From positions 1 to 8,208 of the forward strand of contig JAGHBD010000091.1 in the NCBI GenBank assembly GCA_021161135.1: a stretch of 8,208 nucleotides of DNA. The letters are read 5' to 3'. Below are positions 1 to 6,135 of this stretch, in pieces. The position numbers and the translations under genes are program-made. This DNA comes from Thermoplasmata archaeon (GTDB lineage: Archaea > Thermoplasmatota > E2 > UBA202 > JdFR-43). The stretch's first letter is position 1. Every line of letters begins with the position of its first letter. The notes below the pieces were generated by a model that was not told the DNA's origin, did no database searches, and was given only the letters and a program-made list of their open reading frames with translations.

Positions 1-380
1 ACCATGGTATATGGCGGCACATCTTTCGTTACCACAGCACCAGCTGCTATTATGCTTTTTTCACCCACACTAACTTCAAGAACAACTGCACCTATTCCTA
101 CAAGCACATTATTACCTATAATTGACCCATGAACTATAGCTCCATGAGAAATTATGCTCCCTTCTCCAATCACAACTTTTCTTGGCGCCTCAATAAATGC
201 CTTCTCAAGTATAGCAACGTCTCTTTCCACAATAACTGGCTCATCATCTGCCCTTATCAAAGCATGTGGCCACACACTTGCTCCGTCGCCAACAATAACA
301 TTTCCCATAATCAGTGCTGCCTCATCTACAATGGCATTTTCTGCCACCACTGGCTTTTTTCCCTTAAATTCTCTTATCAT
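1..380 (-). CDS. Gamma-carbonic-anhydrase-like hexapeptide (left-handed beta-helix) protein, 3' end outside window
   Basis: The 126 visible codons show hexapeptide repeats of the left-handed beta-helix fold: [22 protein letters not shown] near residues 11-32, and [30 protein letters not shown] near 71-100. The layout follows the gamma-carbonic anhydrase / PaaY / CaiE group, with IRAD at 42-45 where the family has IRGD, and SHGAIVH carrying His79 and His84 where the family has two metal-ligand histidines. The first ligand histidine, normally at the end of a NIQDxxxIH segment, appears to be Glu64 (AILEKAFIE), and the Asn, Gln and Asp of that segment are also changed. Carbonic anhydrase activity is therefore doubtful; an acyltransferase or structural role is possible. 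The ATG at 378-380 lies inside the end of sucD (17-nt overlap), with GGAG 10 nt upstream, so it is probably translated with sucCD. The substrate is unknown. Confidence 0.85.
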   Translation of the reverse strand, partial: MIREFKGKKPVVAENAIVDEAALIMGNVIVGDGASVWPHALIRADDEPVIVERDVAILEKAFIEAPRKVVIGEGSIISHGAIVHGSIIGNNVLVGIGAVVLEVSVGEKSIIAAGAVVTKDVPPYTM

Positions 381-1233
381 TTTTGATAAGCTCCGCTATC
401 TCATGCGGAAATCGCGCCACCTTCACGCCCGCCTCCTCAAATGCTTTTATCTTCGATTCCGCCGTTCCTTTCCCCCCGCTTATAATGGCGCCAGCATGCC
501 CCATTCTTTTGCCAGGCGGCGCCGTTCTTCCAGCAATGTATGCATAAACTGGTTTGGTGATGTTCGATGCTATATATTCTGCAGCCTCCTCCTCAGCGGT
601 TCCTCCTATTTCACCAACCAAAACTATCGCCTTTGTTTCCTCATCATCTTCAAAGGCTTTCAAAGCATCTATGAATGTTGAGCCTATGATGGGGTCGCCT
701 CCTAAACCAACACATGTTGATTGTCCAAAGCCTGCTTGGCTGAGTGCATTGACTATTTCATATGTTAGTGTGCCAGAGCGGGATGCAACGCCTATATTGC
801 CCTCCTTAAATATAACATTTGGGAGTATGCCAATCTTTGTTTTTCCAGGTGAAGCAATGCCTGGGCAATTTGGTCCTATGACTCGCGCCCCTTTATATTT
901 CGCATAATGAACAAATTGCATTGTATCATGGAAAGGAATATTTTCTGTTATAACAACTACAAGCTTTATCCCCACATCTAATGCTTCAATAACTGCATCT
1001 TTGGCGAAGGGCGCTGGAACAAAAACAATACTTGCATTTGGCTCTCTTTCCATTGCTTCTTCAACACTATCATAGACAGGCACTCCATGAACTTGCTGCC
1101 CTCCCTTGCCAGGTGTTACTCCAGCAACTATTTTCGTTCCAAATTCCATCATTGCTTTTGTATGAAATTGTCCCTGATGTCCTGTTATGCCCTGCACAAG
1201 CAACCTTATATTTTCATCTGCCCATATTGCCAT
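364..1233 (-). CDS. sucD: Succinate--CoA ligase (succinyl-CoA synthetase) alpha subunit
   Basis: SucD binds CoA and carries the phosphohistidine of succinyl-CoA synthetase: succinate + CoA + NTP <-> succinyl-CoA + NDP + Pi, in the TCA cycle, cytoplasmic. The product is 289 aa, the normal family length. Visible motifs are [12 protein letters not shown] (15-26, CoA-binding Rossmann region), [11 protein letters not shown] (120-130), [12 protein letters not shown] (148-159), [12 protein letters not shown] (176-187), GEIGGTAEE (207-215) and [10 protein letters not shown] (241-250). His246 is the predicted phosphorylated histidine and matches the E. coli numbering. The reading frame is open 33 codons further upstream, but that part lies inside sucC and is not SucD-like. 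The ATG at 1231-1233 has a GGAGG 7 nt upstream and follows the sucC stop by one base. The stop is TAA. Function is very secure. Confidence 0.97.
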   Translation of the reverse strand: MAIWADENIRLLVQGITGHQGQFHTKAMMEFGTKIVAGVTPGKGGQQVHGVPVYDSVEEAMEREPNASIVFVPAPFAKDAVIEALDVGIKLVVVITENIPFHDTMQFVHYAKYKGARVIGPNCPGIASPGKTKIGILPNVIFKEGNIGVASRSGTLTYEIVNALSQAGFGQSTCVGLGGDPIIGSTFIDALKAFEDDEETKAIVLVGEIGGTAEEEAAEYIASNITKPVYAYIAGRTAPPGKRMGHAGAIISGGKGTAESKIKAFEEAGVKVARFPHEIAELIKNDKRI

Positions 1234-1234
1234 T

Positions 1235-2305
1235 TCAATCCCTCCCCAACTCTGCCGCCTTTCTGGCGGCTTCCTGAAATGATTCGACAGCAATAACATA
1301 GCCGGAGAGCATTTCTCTTGCAACATCTTCATTCATTCCCTTAATACGAGCAACAACCGGACAATCTAACTTATGTTCTTCCATAAATTCTATGATGCCC
1401 CTCGCCACTGTATCACATTTTGTTATCCCTCCAAACAAATTCAGCAATATAACTTTCGGCTTTGCCTTTGCCATCAGTTCAAACGCCTGCTTCACCTTTG
1501 CAGGATCATCTGTACCTCCCAAATCGAGGAATACGCCTCCTTTTCCGTCAAATTCATTTAAAGCATCGAGCGTCGCCATTGTCAGGCCGGCACCATTTGC
1601 AATTACGCCGATATTTCCATCAAGTTGAACAAATGCAATTCCTTTTTCCCTCGCCTCCTTTTCAAGAGGTGTGAGTTCAACATCCTCTTTTGGCAATTCA
1701 GGGTGGCGGTAGAGAGCGTTGTTATCTATGATAACCTTCGCATCTGCAGCTATTGCCTTTCCATTTGAAATTGCAAGTGGATTTATCTCAGCAAGCTCGC
1801 AATCATTTTCTATGAAAAGACGAAATAGATTTGCCGCTATATTTCGAACTTCTTTTGGAATTCGTCGCAAATGGTATGGCTGCAGCCCGATAAGAGGATT
1901 TACATTCGTTTTTATAACTCTCTCAGCCATTGCCTCTATATCCACTCCTCCCTCTGGTGAGAACATCATGAGATATTCCCTGCTGCTCCTGTCAAGGAAA
2001 AAGCTCAGGTAATACTCTTTTTCAATATTTAGTTTTTCTTCAATGAGTATTTTCCTTACTTTTTCCCCTTTTATCTCCATGTTCATTAACTCATCAAAAA
2101 TTTTTTCTGCCTCTTCCATATTCTCTGCAAATTTTATTCCGCCTGCTTTTCCTCTTCCTCCAACAAGCACCTGCGCCTTCATCACCCATGGGAAGGGAAT
2201 ATCTACGTTATGCAGCTCGCCTTTAGATGAAACTACTCTGCCTTTCGGAGTATCGATGCCATATTTTTTAAAAAGCTCCTTGCCAGCATATTCAAGCAAT
2301 TTCAT
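1235..2305 (-). CDS. sucC: Succinate--CoA ligase (succinyl-CoA synthetase) beta subunit
   Basis: SucC is the nucleotide-binding subunit that pairs with the adjacent SucD. The 356-aa product begins [20 protein letters not shown], the usual N-terminus of the family. An ATP-grasp domain follows, with [11 protein letters not shown] (49-59) in the nucleotide loop and AEINPLAI (172-179) in the metal-binding segment. The C-terminal ligase domain shows [23 protein letters not shown] (227-249), [13 protein letters not shown] (259-271) and [12 protein letters not shown] (287-298). It is somewhat shorter than the bacterial protein (388 aa in E. coli). DLGGTDDP replaces the bacterial DVGGGA-type segment. 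ADP versus GDP specificity cannot be read here. The stop is TGA, one base before the sucD ATG. No Shine-Dalgarno precedes the start, but a TATA box about 25 bp upstream suggests a leaderless mRNA. Confidence 0.97.
   Translation of the reverse strand: MKLLEYAGKELFKKYGIDTPKGRVVSSKGELHNVDIPFPWVMKAQVLVGGRGKAGGIKFAENMEEAEKIFDELMNMEIKGEKVRKILIEEKLNIEKEYYLSFFLDRSSREYLMMFSPEGGVDIEAMAERVIKTNVNPLIGLQPYHLRRIPKEVRNIAANLFRLFIENDCELAEINPLAISNGKAIAADAKVIIDNNALYRHPELPKEDVELTPLEKEAREKGIAFVQLDGNIGVIANGAGLTMATLDALNEFDGKGGVFLDLGGTDDPAKVKQAFELMAKAKPKVILLNLFGGITKCDTVARGIIEFMEEHKLDCPVVARIKGMNEDVAREMLSGYVIAVESFQEAARKAAELGRD
1241..1245 (-). promoter_or_regulatory. Ribosome binding site of sucD
   Basis: GGAGG on the minus strand (inside GGGGAGGG) ends 7 nt before the ATG at 1233. 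It lies in the last codons of sucC and fixes the sucD start at [10 protein letters not shown] rather than at the ATG 33 codons upstream. It contrasts with sucC, which has no such site. Confidence 0.75.
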
Positions 2306-2326
2306 GCTTGTGGAAATGCAACCCCA

Positions 2327-2334
2327 TTTTTATA
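2327..2334 (-). promoter_or_regulatory. TATA box of the sucCD operon
   Basis: TTATAAAA on the minus strand is centred about 25 bp before the sucC ATG at 2305. An archaeal TATA box sits about 25 bp before the transcription start, so the transcript would begin at or next to the ATG. That agrees with the missing ribosome binding site. Confidence 0.6.
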
Positions 2335-2363
2335 ATTTTGCGAGCGAAAGCGAAAGCAGGCAG

Positions 2364-2376
2364 AAAATAAAAATAG
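2364..2376 (+). promoter_or_regulatory. Possible TATA box for the 2397 gene
   Basis: AAAATAAAAATAG is centred about 27 bp before the ATG at 2397, in the 91-bp divergent gap with sucC. It would give a leaderless mRNA. The sequence is a weak TATA match in an AT-rich stretch, so this is tentative. Confidence 0.3.
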
Positions 2377-2396
2377 TGATAAATGTTTCATTATAG

Positions 2397-3098
2397 ATGC
2401 GAGCAGGCACAAAAGCTTTTATTGTCGCCCTCATTATTTTATCTGTCCCATTCTCTTCACCTGTATTTTCACATTCTCTGGAACTTAACGAGGCAAAAAG
2501 AACGGATAATATATGTGCTATTAAATATGGTTTTGGAGGGAAATATGAAAATATCAACATAGACCGCAATATTGTCTCTGATTTAATCGCTTGTAAAAAC
2601 GTATATGAGCAAATTAAAATCCTTTCAAGTTATGGGATAATATCAAATGAAGAATGTATAATTCTAAAAATGATGCCAGCAATTTTCAGTATAGTTTCGT
2701 ACGGTATCATTTTCCCTCCGGTTCCTCTACCTTTGGTTTTATTACTATATGGTTATATTTTCCATCTATTTCCAGCAATGATTTTTCTGCTAAGCATTGT
2801 CCTTAAAATCATAAACTTTTTGTTTCCACCACCGTTGCCCAAAATTTCCACTGGGTTTTATCTGCCTATTGTATTAGCTGAAAATTATCTACATATAATT
2901 ACCAAGGAAGAGAATGTAAAGGATACATATTTTGGTCCTCTTGGATTACTTGTTTTTGGATTTATTGGCTGGATAATCTATATACCCTTCATAATCTTCA
3001 CAGATTTTGCTTTTGAAATATTTGGCATACCTATACCAATTCCATTTGGGGTAATTATATGCATAGGCGCCTCTCTTTCGCTACGTTTGATATGGTAA
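2397..3098 (+). CDS. Unrecognised exported or multi-pass membrane protein
   Basis: The 233-aa product is not a family I recognise. It opens with a signal-like segment (MRAGTKAFIVALIILSVPFS, cleavage possible near residue 25). A polar stretch of about 65 residues follows, with cysteines at 40, 66 and 87. Long hydrophobic runs come next at about 93-143, 156-167, 181-203 and 207-227, rich in Ile, Phe and Pro (FPPVPLPLV, FPPPLPKI, FGIPIPIPFG). This suggests four or more membrane segments. It is divergent from sucC and convergent with the interrupted NosD-like gene, and its last 121 bp overlap that gene's 3' end on the opposite strand. The consistent membrane pattern favours a real gene. The envelope context suggests a surface-related job, but no function can be assigned. 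Stop TAA. Confidence 0.65.
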   Translation: MRAGTKAFIVALIILSVPFSSPVFSHSLELNEAKRTDNICAIKYGFGGKYENINIDRNIVSDLIACKNVYEQIKILSSYGIISNEECIILKMMPAIFSIVSYGIIFPPVPLPLVLLLYGYIFHLFPAMIFLLSIVLKIINFLFPPPLPKISTGFYLPIVLAENYLHIITKEENVKDTYFGPLGLLVFGFIGWIIYIPFIIFTDFAFEIFGIPIPIPFGVIICIGASLSLRLIW

Positions 3099-4015
3099 TG
3101 GAAAGGAGGATTTTTAAGGGGTTTCCAGTCAACATTCAACCATGAAATGAAATACGTTCCCAGCAATCCTTCTTGGGAAACGATTGGTTTCGGGATTGGA
3201 GCTAACCAATTATCCCAATAATTTCCATTCCATATGTTATATGCAATTGTTGTCCATCCAAAATATATTAAGGCATGAAATTTCTCATTTCCTAAAAAAA
3301 TATTGCCTGTAATCAAATTTCTTTTTCCACCTCCTAAAGAAGCATATAATTTTATCCCATATTTATTGTAGACTATTTCATTCTCTTCAATCTTATTCTC
3401 ATCACTCGCCATAATAATAACTCCCTCTTCATTATGTGAGATGTAATTGTTGATAATCTCATTTTTATTATGTGTATATATGCCTATTCCTATATTATTT
3501 TGTGAAATGTTAGATTCTGAAAAATAGTTTCCACTGGAGGAGGTATATATCCCATATTCATTGTTTGAAATATTACAACGAATCACGCTATTTCCTGTGG
3601 AGCCATATATCATAGACACCCCAATATAGTGGTATCTAATGGTGCAATTTTTTATGGTGTTATTTTTTCCCTCCTCAAGATATAGACCTGTGGTATATTC
3701 ACCAACATTACCTTCGATGGTGCAGTTAAAAATTTTATTTTCGATTGAGTGCAAGATTGAGAATCTTTTAAATTCGCAATCAAAAATTTTACAATTTTTT
3801 GAAGCAACCATCTTTAAGATAGGAAAAGCACACTCCATTATTTCTAGATTTTCGCTGTATCCTACTATACTTTTAAGACTCGTTTTAACATCATATACAG
3901 AAAAGTTTTTGCAGTTCGCTATTATCAGTTCGGCTATATTTCCTTTTTCAAAATTTCCCCCTGTATAACCATATATATAGACTATTGGTTCTTCTTCAAC
4001 GGTATTATTGTCCAT
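2978..4015 (-). CDS. NosD-like right-handed beta-helix protein, C-terminal half of an interrupted gene
   Basis: These 345 codons continue, in the same frame, the gene that is cut by the TAG at 4025-4027; only three codons (H, H, L) separate that TAG from this ATG. The sequence is made of right-handed beta-helix repeats of the NosD / periplasmic copper-binding type: NTIKNCTIRYHYIGVSM (119-135), NSVIRCNISNNEYGIY (142-157), NEIINNYISHNEEGVII (185-201) and NKIEENEIVYNKYGIKLY (207-224). It then reaches GNYWDNW (264-270), the usual end of such domains. There is no signal peptide, as expected of a C-terminal fragment. Residues from about 306 on are simply antisense to the plus-strand gene ending at 3098 and may not be original. 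The stop is TAG. Whether this half is translated is unknown; no ribosome binding site is evident. Confidence 0.6.
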   Translation of the reverse strand: MDNNTVEEEPIVYIYGYTGGNFEKGNIAELIIANCKNFSVYDVKTSLKSIVGYSENLEIMECAFPILKMVASKNCKIFDCEFKRFSILHSIENKIFNCTIEGNVGEYTTGLYLEEGKNNTIKNCTIRYHYIGVSMIYGSTGNSVIRCNISNNEYGIYTSSSGNYFSESNISQNNIGIGIYTHNKNEIINNYISHNEEGVIIMASDENKIEENEIVYNKYGIKLYASLGGGKRNLITGNIFLGNEKFHALIYFGWTTIAYNIWNGNYWDNWLAPIPKPIVSQEGLLGTYFISWLNVDWKPLKNPPFHYHIKRSEREAPMHIITPNGIGIGMPNISKAKSVKIMKGI

Positions 4016-4024
4016 TAGATGATG

Positions 4025-4027
4025 CTA
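4025..4027 (-). other. In-frame TAG interrupting a NosD-like gene
   Basis: On the minus strand the frame reads S-S-D-C-F-H-TAG-H-H-L-M-D-N-N-T-V and continues open for 345 more codons after the Met. The flanking residues fit one recurrent NosD-family linker of the form HH-x-x-D-x-N-T-V-x-x-x-P-(V/I)-Y followed by ILANC; here HHLMDNNTV, EEEPIVY and IIANC. The TAG therefore lies within a conserved segment, and the two halves are one gene. A single base change from a Tyr, Gln, Trp, Lys or Glu codon would explain it. Confidence 0.8.
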
Positions 4028-4861
4028 GTGAAAGCAATCGCTACTTTCTATAGAAATTCCTTTCTTTATCTCATTATTAAGTATCGTACAATTTGAAGAA
4101 TATCTGAGGCTCAAGGAGCCATTTATGTAACAATTCTTTATGGATGCATTTTCGCATCCCCGAATTTCAAGATTTTTAGAATAACATCTTAAAAAGGAGG
4201 TATTGTGTGTAAACCTTACTTCTACTGCTCTAAAACTGCAATTTATAAAATTTCCTTTTTCCAAACTCCTTATTAGTGTTTTCCCTTCGATAGTGCAGTT
4301 TATAAATGCATCTTTTTTCACTTCTTCCATAGATAGAGCATATTCTCTCGATTGGTATATCTCACAGTTTATAATTGTAACATTTTCATGATAGCTCGCT
4401 ATTATACCATAAGTACAGTTGTGAATTATACAATCAGAAATCATAGACCCATCACAGTCAAAAGCATAAATACCAGCAAACCACCCAGAACCACGGGCGC
4501 CAATTAAAGTAAAATTATTTATTAATATGTTATTCGTATAATAAGTTTGGATAACGCTTTGATCTTTCTCCCCCTTTATAATTGTGTTATATTTATTTTC
4601 TCCAATAAGTTTAATATTTGCCTTATTACTGATTACTATACTTTCGTCATATTCTCCACTATATACGAAAATTGTATCTCCTGGAAGAGCATCATTTATT
4701 GCATCCTGAATGCTGCTGTAATTTCCTTCTCCATTTCCGCCCACATAAAGGATGTTTCCACTATATGATGTCTCTTCAAAAAATGTGTTCGCGGGTACGG
4801 AAAAGATAAGCATGAATAGAATAGATAAAATAAAGAGAAATGGTGCGCCGCTCCTTCCCAT
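4025..4861 (-). CDS. NosD-like right-handed beta-helix surface protein, N-terminal half of an interrupted gene
   Basis: The 278-aa product starts with a clear signal peptide (MGRSGAPFLFILSILFMLIFSVPA). It then has the classic opening of archaeal NosD-like proteins: ILYVGGNGEGNYSSIQDAINDALPGDTIFVYSGEYDE (37-73). Right-handed beta-helix rungs follow, such as NILINNFTLIGARG, SMISDCIIHNCTYGIIAS, NVTIINCEIYQS and NCTILNNEI, up to the TAG. The likely role is an exported, cell-surface, carbohydrate- or ligand-binding protein; the substrate is unknown. The frame is open to a TTG at 4918, but the ATG at 4859-4861 is preferred. It puts charged residues directly before the hydrophobic core and lies about 24 bp from a strong TATA box, giving a leaderless mRNA. 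The intact product would be about 627 residues. As it stands, translation would stop in mid-helix. Confidence 0.8.
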   Translation of the reverse strand: MGRSGAPFLFILSILFMLIFSVPANTFFEETSYSGNILYVGGNGEGNYSSIQDAINDALPGDTIFVYSGEYDESIVISNKANIKLIGENKYNTIIKGEKDQSVIQTYYTNNILINNFTLIGARGSGWFAGIYAFDCDGSMISDCIIHNCTYGIIASYHENVTIINCEIYQSREYALSMEEVKKDAFINCTIEGKTLIRSLEKGNFINCSFRAVEVRFTHNTSFLRCYSKNLEIRGCENASIKNCYINGSLSLRYSSNCTILNNEIKKGISIESSDCFH

Positions 4862-4879
4862 GCTTCTAATTTTTATGAA

Positions 4880-4889
4880 ATTTATAAAT
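4880..4889. promoter_or_regulatory. Palindromic TATA box shared by two divergent NosD-like genes
   Basis: ATTTATAAAT is a perfect 10-nt palindrome between two divergent surface-protein genes. It is centred about 24 bp before the minus-strand ATG at 4861 and about 34 bp before the plus-strand ATG at 4919. It suits a leaderless minus-strand transcript and a plus-strand transcript with a leader of roughly 8-10 nt. Confidence 0.5.
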
Positions 4890-4918
4890 ATTTCTTCCCA
4901 AAATTTATTTTTATTCAA

Positions 4919-6115
4919 ATGGAATACAGTTTTGTGAAGGATAGATTTGTTGGCGTAACAATATTTATCGTATTACTGCTCGCATTTGCATTTAAAGTGG
5001 AGGGGAAAATCATAGTTGTAGATAGCAGCGGAAATGGAGATTATGAAGATTTGCAGAAAGCTATAAATGAATGTAGCGAGGGAGATAAAATAGTGGTGAT
5101 GGCTGGGGAATATGGAAGCGTTGTCATAAATAAATCCATATCAATGGAAGGGGAAAATGCTACACTTTATGGCATTGAAATAAATGCAAATAATGTCAGC
5201 ATATCAGGTTTCATAATAAAGGATGGCTATTATGCTATAGATATCGCTGGCAATAACAATGTTATCGAGAACTGCACCATATTCAACAATTCTCATGGAA
5301 TAAACATTAAAGGCGATGGAAATAAGATAATTCATAATAAAATTTTCAGGAACAGTTATGAAGGAATAAATCTGGATTATGCAGATGACAATGAAATAAA
5401 GGGCAATGAAATATACAGGAATGCGTGGGGCATTTATATGGAGAAATCCAACAACAATATCATTTACATGAATATAATAAAGAATAATCATGAAGGTATT
5501 GTAATTCAGGGAGGAAAAGGGAATATTGTTAGGATGAATAATATCACTGGAAATGAGTATAAGGGCATACACTTATGCTGCAAAAGTGAGAAAAATCACA
5601 TTTTCAATAATAATTTCATAGGAAATAAAAACAATGCATACTGCTATGGCGGCATCAATTATTGGGATAATGATGGTGTGGGCAATTACTGGGATGATTA
5701 TGATGGTAAAGGAGAATATGAGATATCTTCTGGAAATGTTGATGAATTTCCCGCTGAAAAACCCTTCGCTATAAACATCTCACACTCATATCGCATCTAC
5801 ATACTCTCTCCCCAACCTGGAGAAAAGATAAAAGGGAAGATTGTTGTAAGAGGTATAGCGGAGAGAGAGGTGGAAGTGGAAATAAAAATCGATGATGGAG
5901 AATGGAAAAAGGCAAGCGGAACCCTGTTGTGGTATGCAGAAATAGATACGACAGAGCTACCCAATGGAGAGCACACTATATACGCAAGGTGCGGAAATGC
6001 AACAACCTCTTGCACTATTTATGTTGAAAATGAAAAAGGTATGCCATCCTTTACATTCATCACCTTTTTTGCGGCTTTTATAATCATATTTCTGAGCCAT
6101 AAAAGATTTAAATGA
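4919..6115 (+). CDS. NosD-like right-handed beta-helix surface protein with Ig-like domain and C-terminal anchor
   Basis: The 398-aa product has a signal peptide (hydrophobic 11-26, cleavage near Gly29) and the NosD-type opening IIVVDSSGNGDYEDLQKAINECSEGDKIVVMAGEY (31-65). Regular 22-24-residue right-handed beta-helix rungs follow from about 80 to 240: NNVIENCTIFNNSHGINI, NKIIHNKIFRNSYEGINL, NEIKGNEIYRNAWGIYM and NIIYMNIIKNNHEGIVI. The helix ends at GVGNYWDDYDGKGEYEI (253-269), the family signature. Residues 294-369 look like an Ig-like domain (SPQPGEKIKGKIVVRGIA, IDTTELPNGEHTIYARC). The tail has a GMPSFTFITFFAAF membrane segment (374-392) followed by HKRFK. This resembles archaeal sorting-signal anchors (PGF-CTERM type), but with PSF. 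The predicted role is an anchored surface protein, substrate unknown. It is the intact counterpart of the divergent interrupted gene. The stop is TGA. Confidence 0.88.
   Translation: MEYSFVKDRFVGVTIFIVLLLAFAFKVEGKIIVVDSSGNGDYEDLQKAINECSEGDKIVVMAGEYGSVVINKSISMEGENATLYGIEINANNVSISGFIIKDGYYAIDIAGNNNVIENCTIFNNSHGINIKGDGNKIIHNKIFRNSYEGINLDYADDNEIKGNEIYRNAWGIYMEKSNNNIIYMNIIKNNHEGIVIQGGKGNIVRMNNITGNEYKGIHLCCKSEKNHIFNNNFIGNKNNAYCYGGINYWDNDGVGNYWDDYDGKGEYEISSGNVDEFPAEKPFAINISHSYRIYILSPQPGEKIKGKIVVRGIAEREVEVEIKIDDGEWKKASGTLLWYAEIDTTELPNGEHTIYARCGNATTSCTIYVENEKGMPSFTFITFFAAFIIIFLSHKRFK
6107..6112 (+). promoter_or_regulatory. TATA box of tRNA-Trp
   Basis: TTTAAA is centred about 27 bp before the tRNA 5' end at 6136, the expected archaeal distance. 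It consists of the last two codons of the upstream surface-protein gene (Phe-Lys, then TGA). The tRNA-Val gene has the same TTTAAA core at the same distance. Confidence 0.55.
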
Positions 6116-6135
6116 AATTGGATATTACGCTTTGT

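Noticed and set aside
154..681. Long plus-strand frame over the gamma-CA and sucD genes
   Set aside because: It is antisense to two well-supported genes and its translation has no family-like pattern.
2344..2357. Tandem GCGAAA repeat upstream of sucC
   Set aside because: It has only two copies and is short; no sign that it is a regulatory or mobile repeat.
4861..4918. TTG start at 4918 for the interrupted NosD-like gene
   Set aside because: It would place 19 polar residues before the signal peptide and run through the TATA box; the ATG at 4861 fits the signal peptide and promoter.
5204..5572. Minus-strand frame inside the intact NosD-like gene
   Set aside because: It is a shadow of the AT-rich, Asn/Ile-rich repeats; the plus-strand reading is clearly the real one.
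4919..6115. Asn-rich repeats as a CRISPR array or DNA repeat
   Set aside because: The periodicity is at protein level (beta-helix rungs of 22-24 residues); the DNA copies are divergent and have no spacers.
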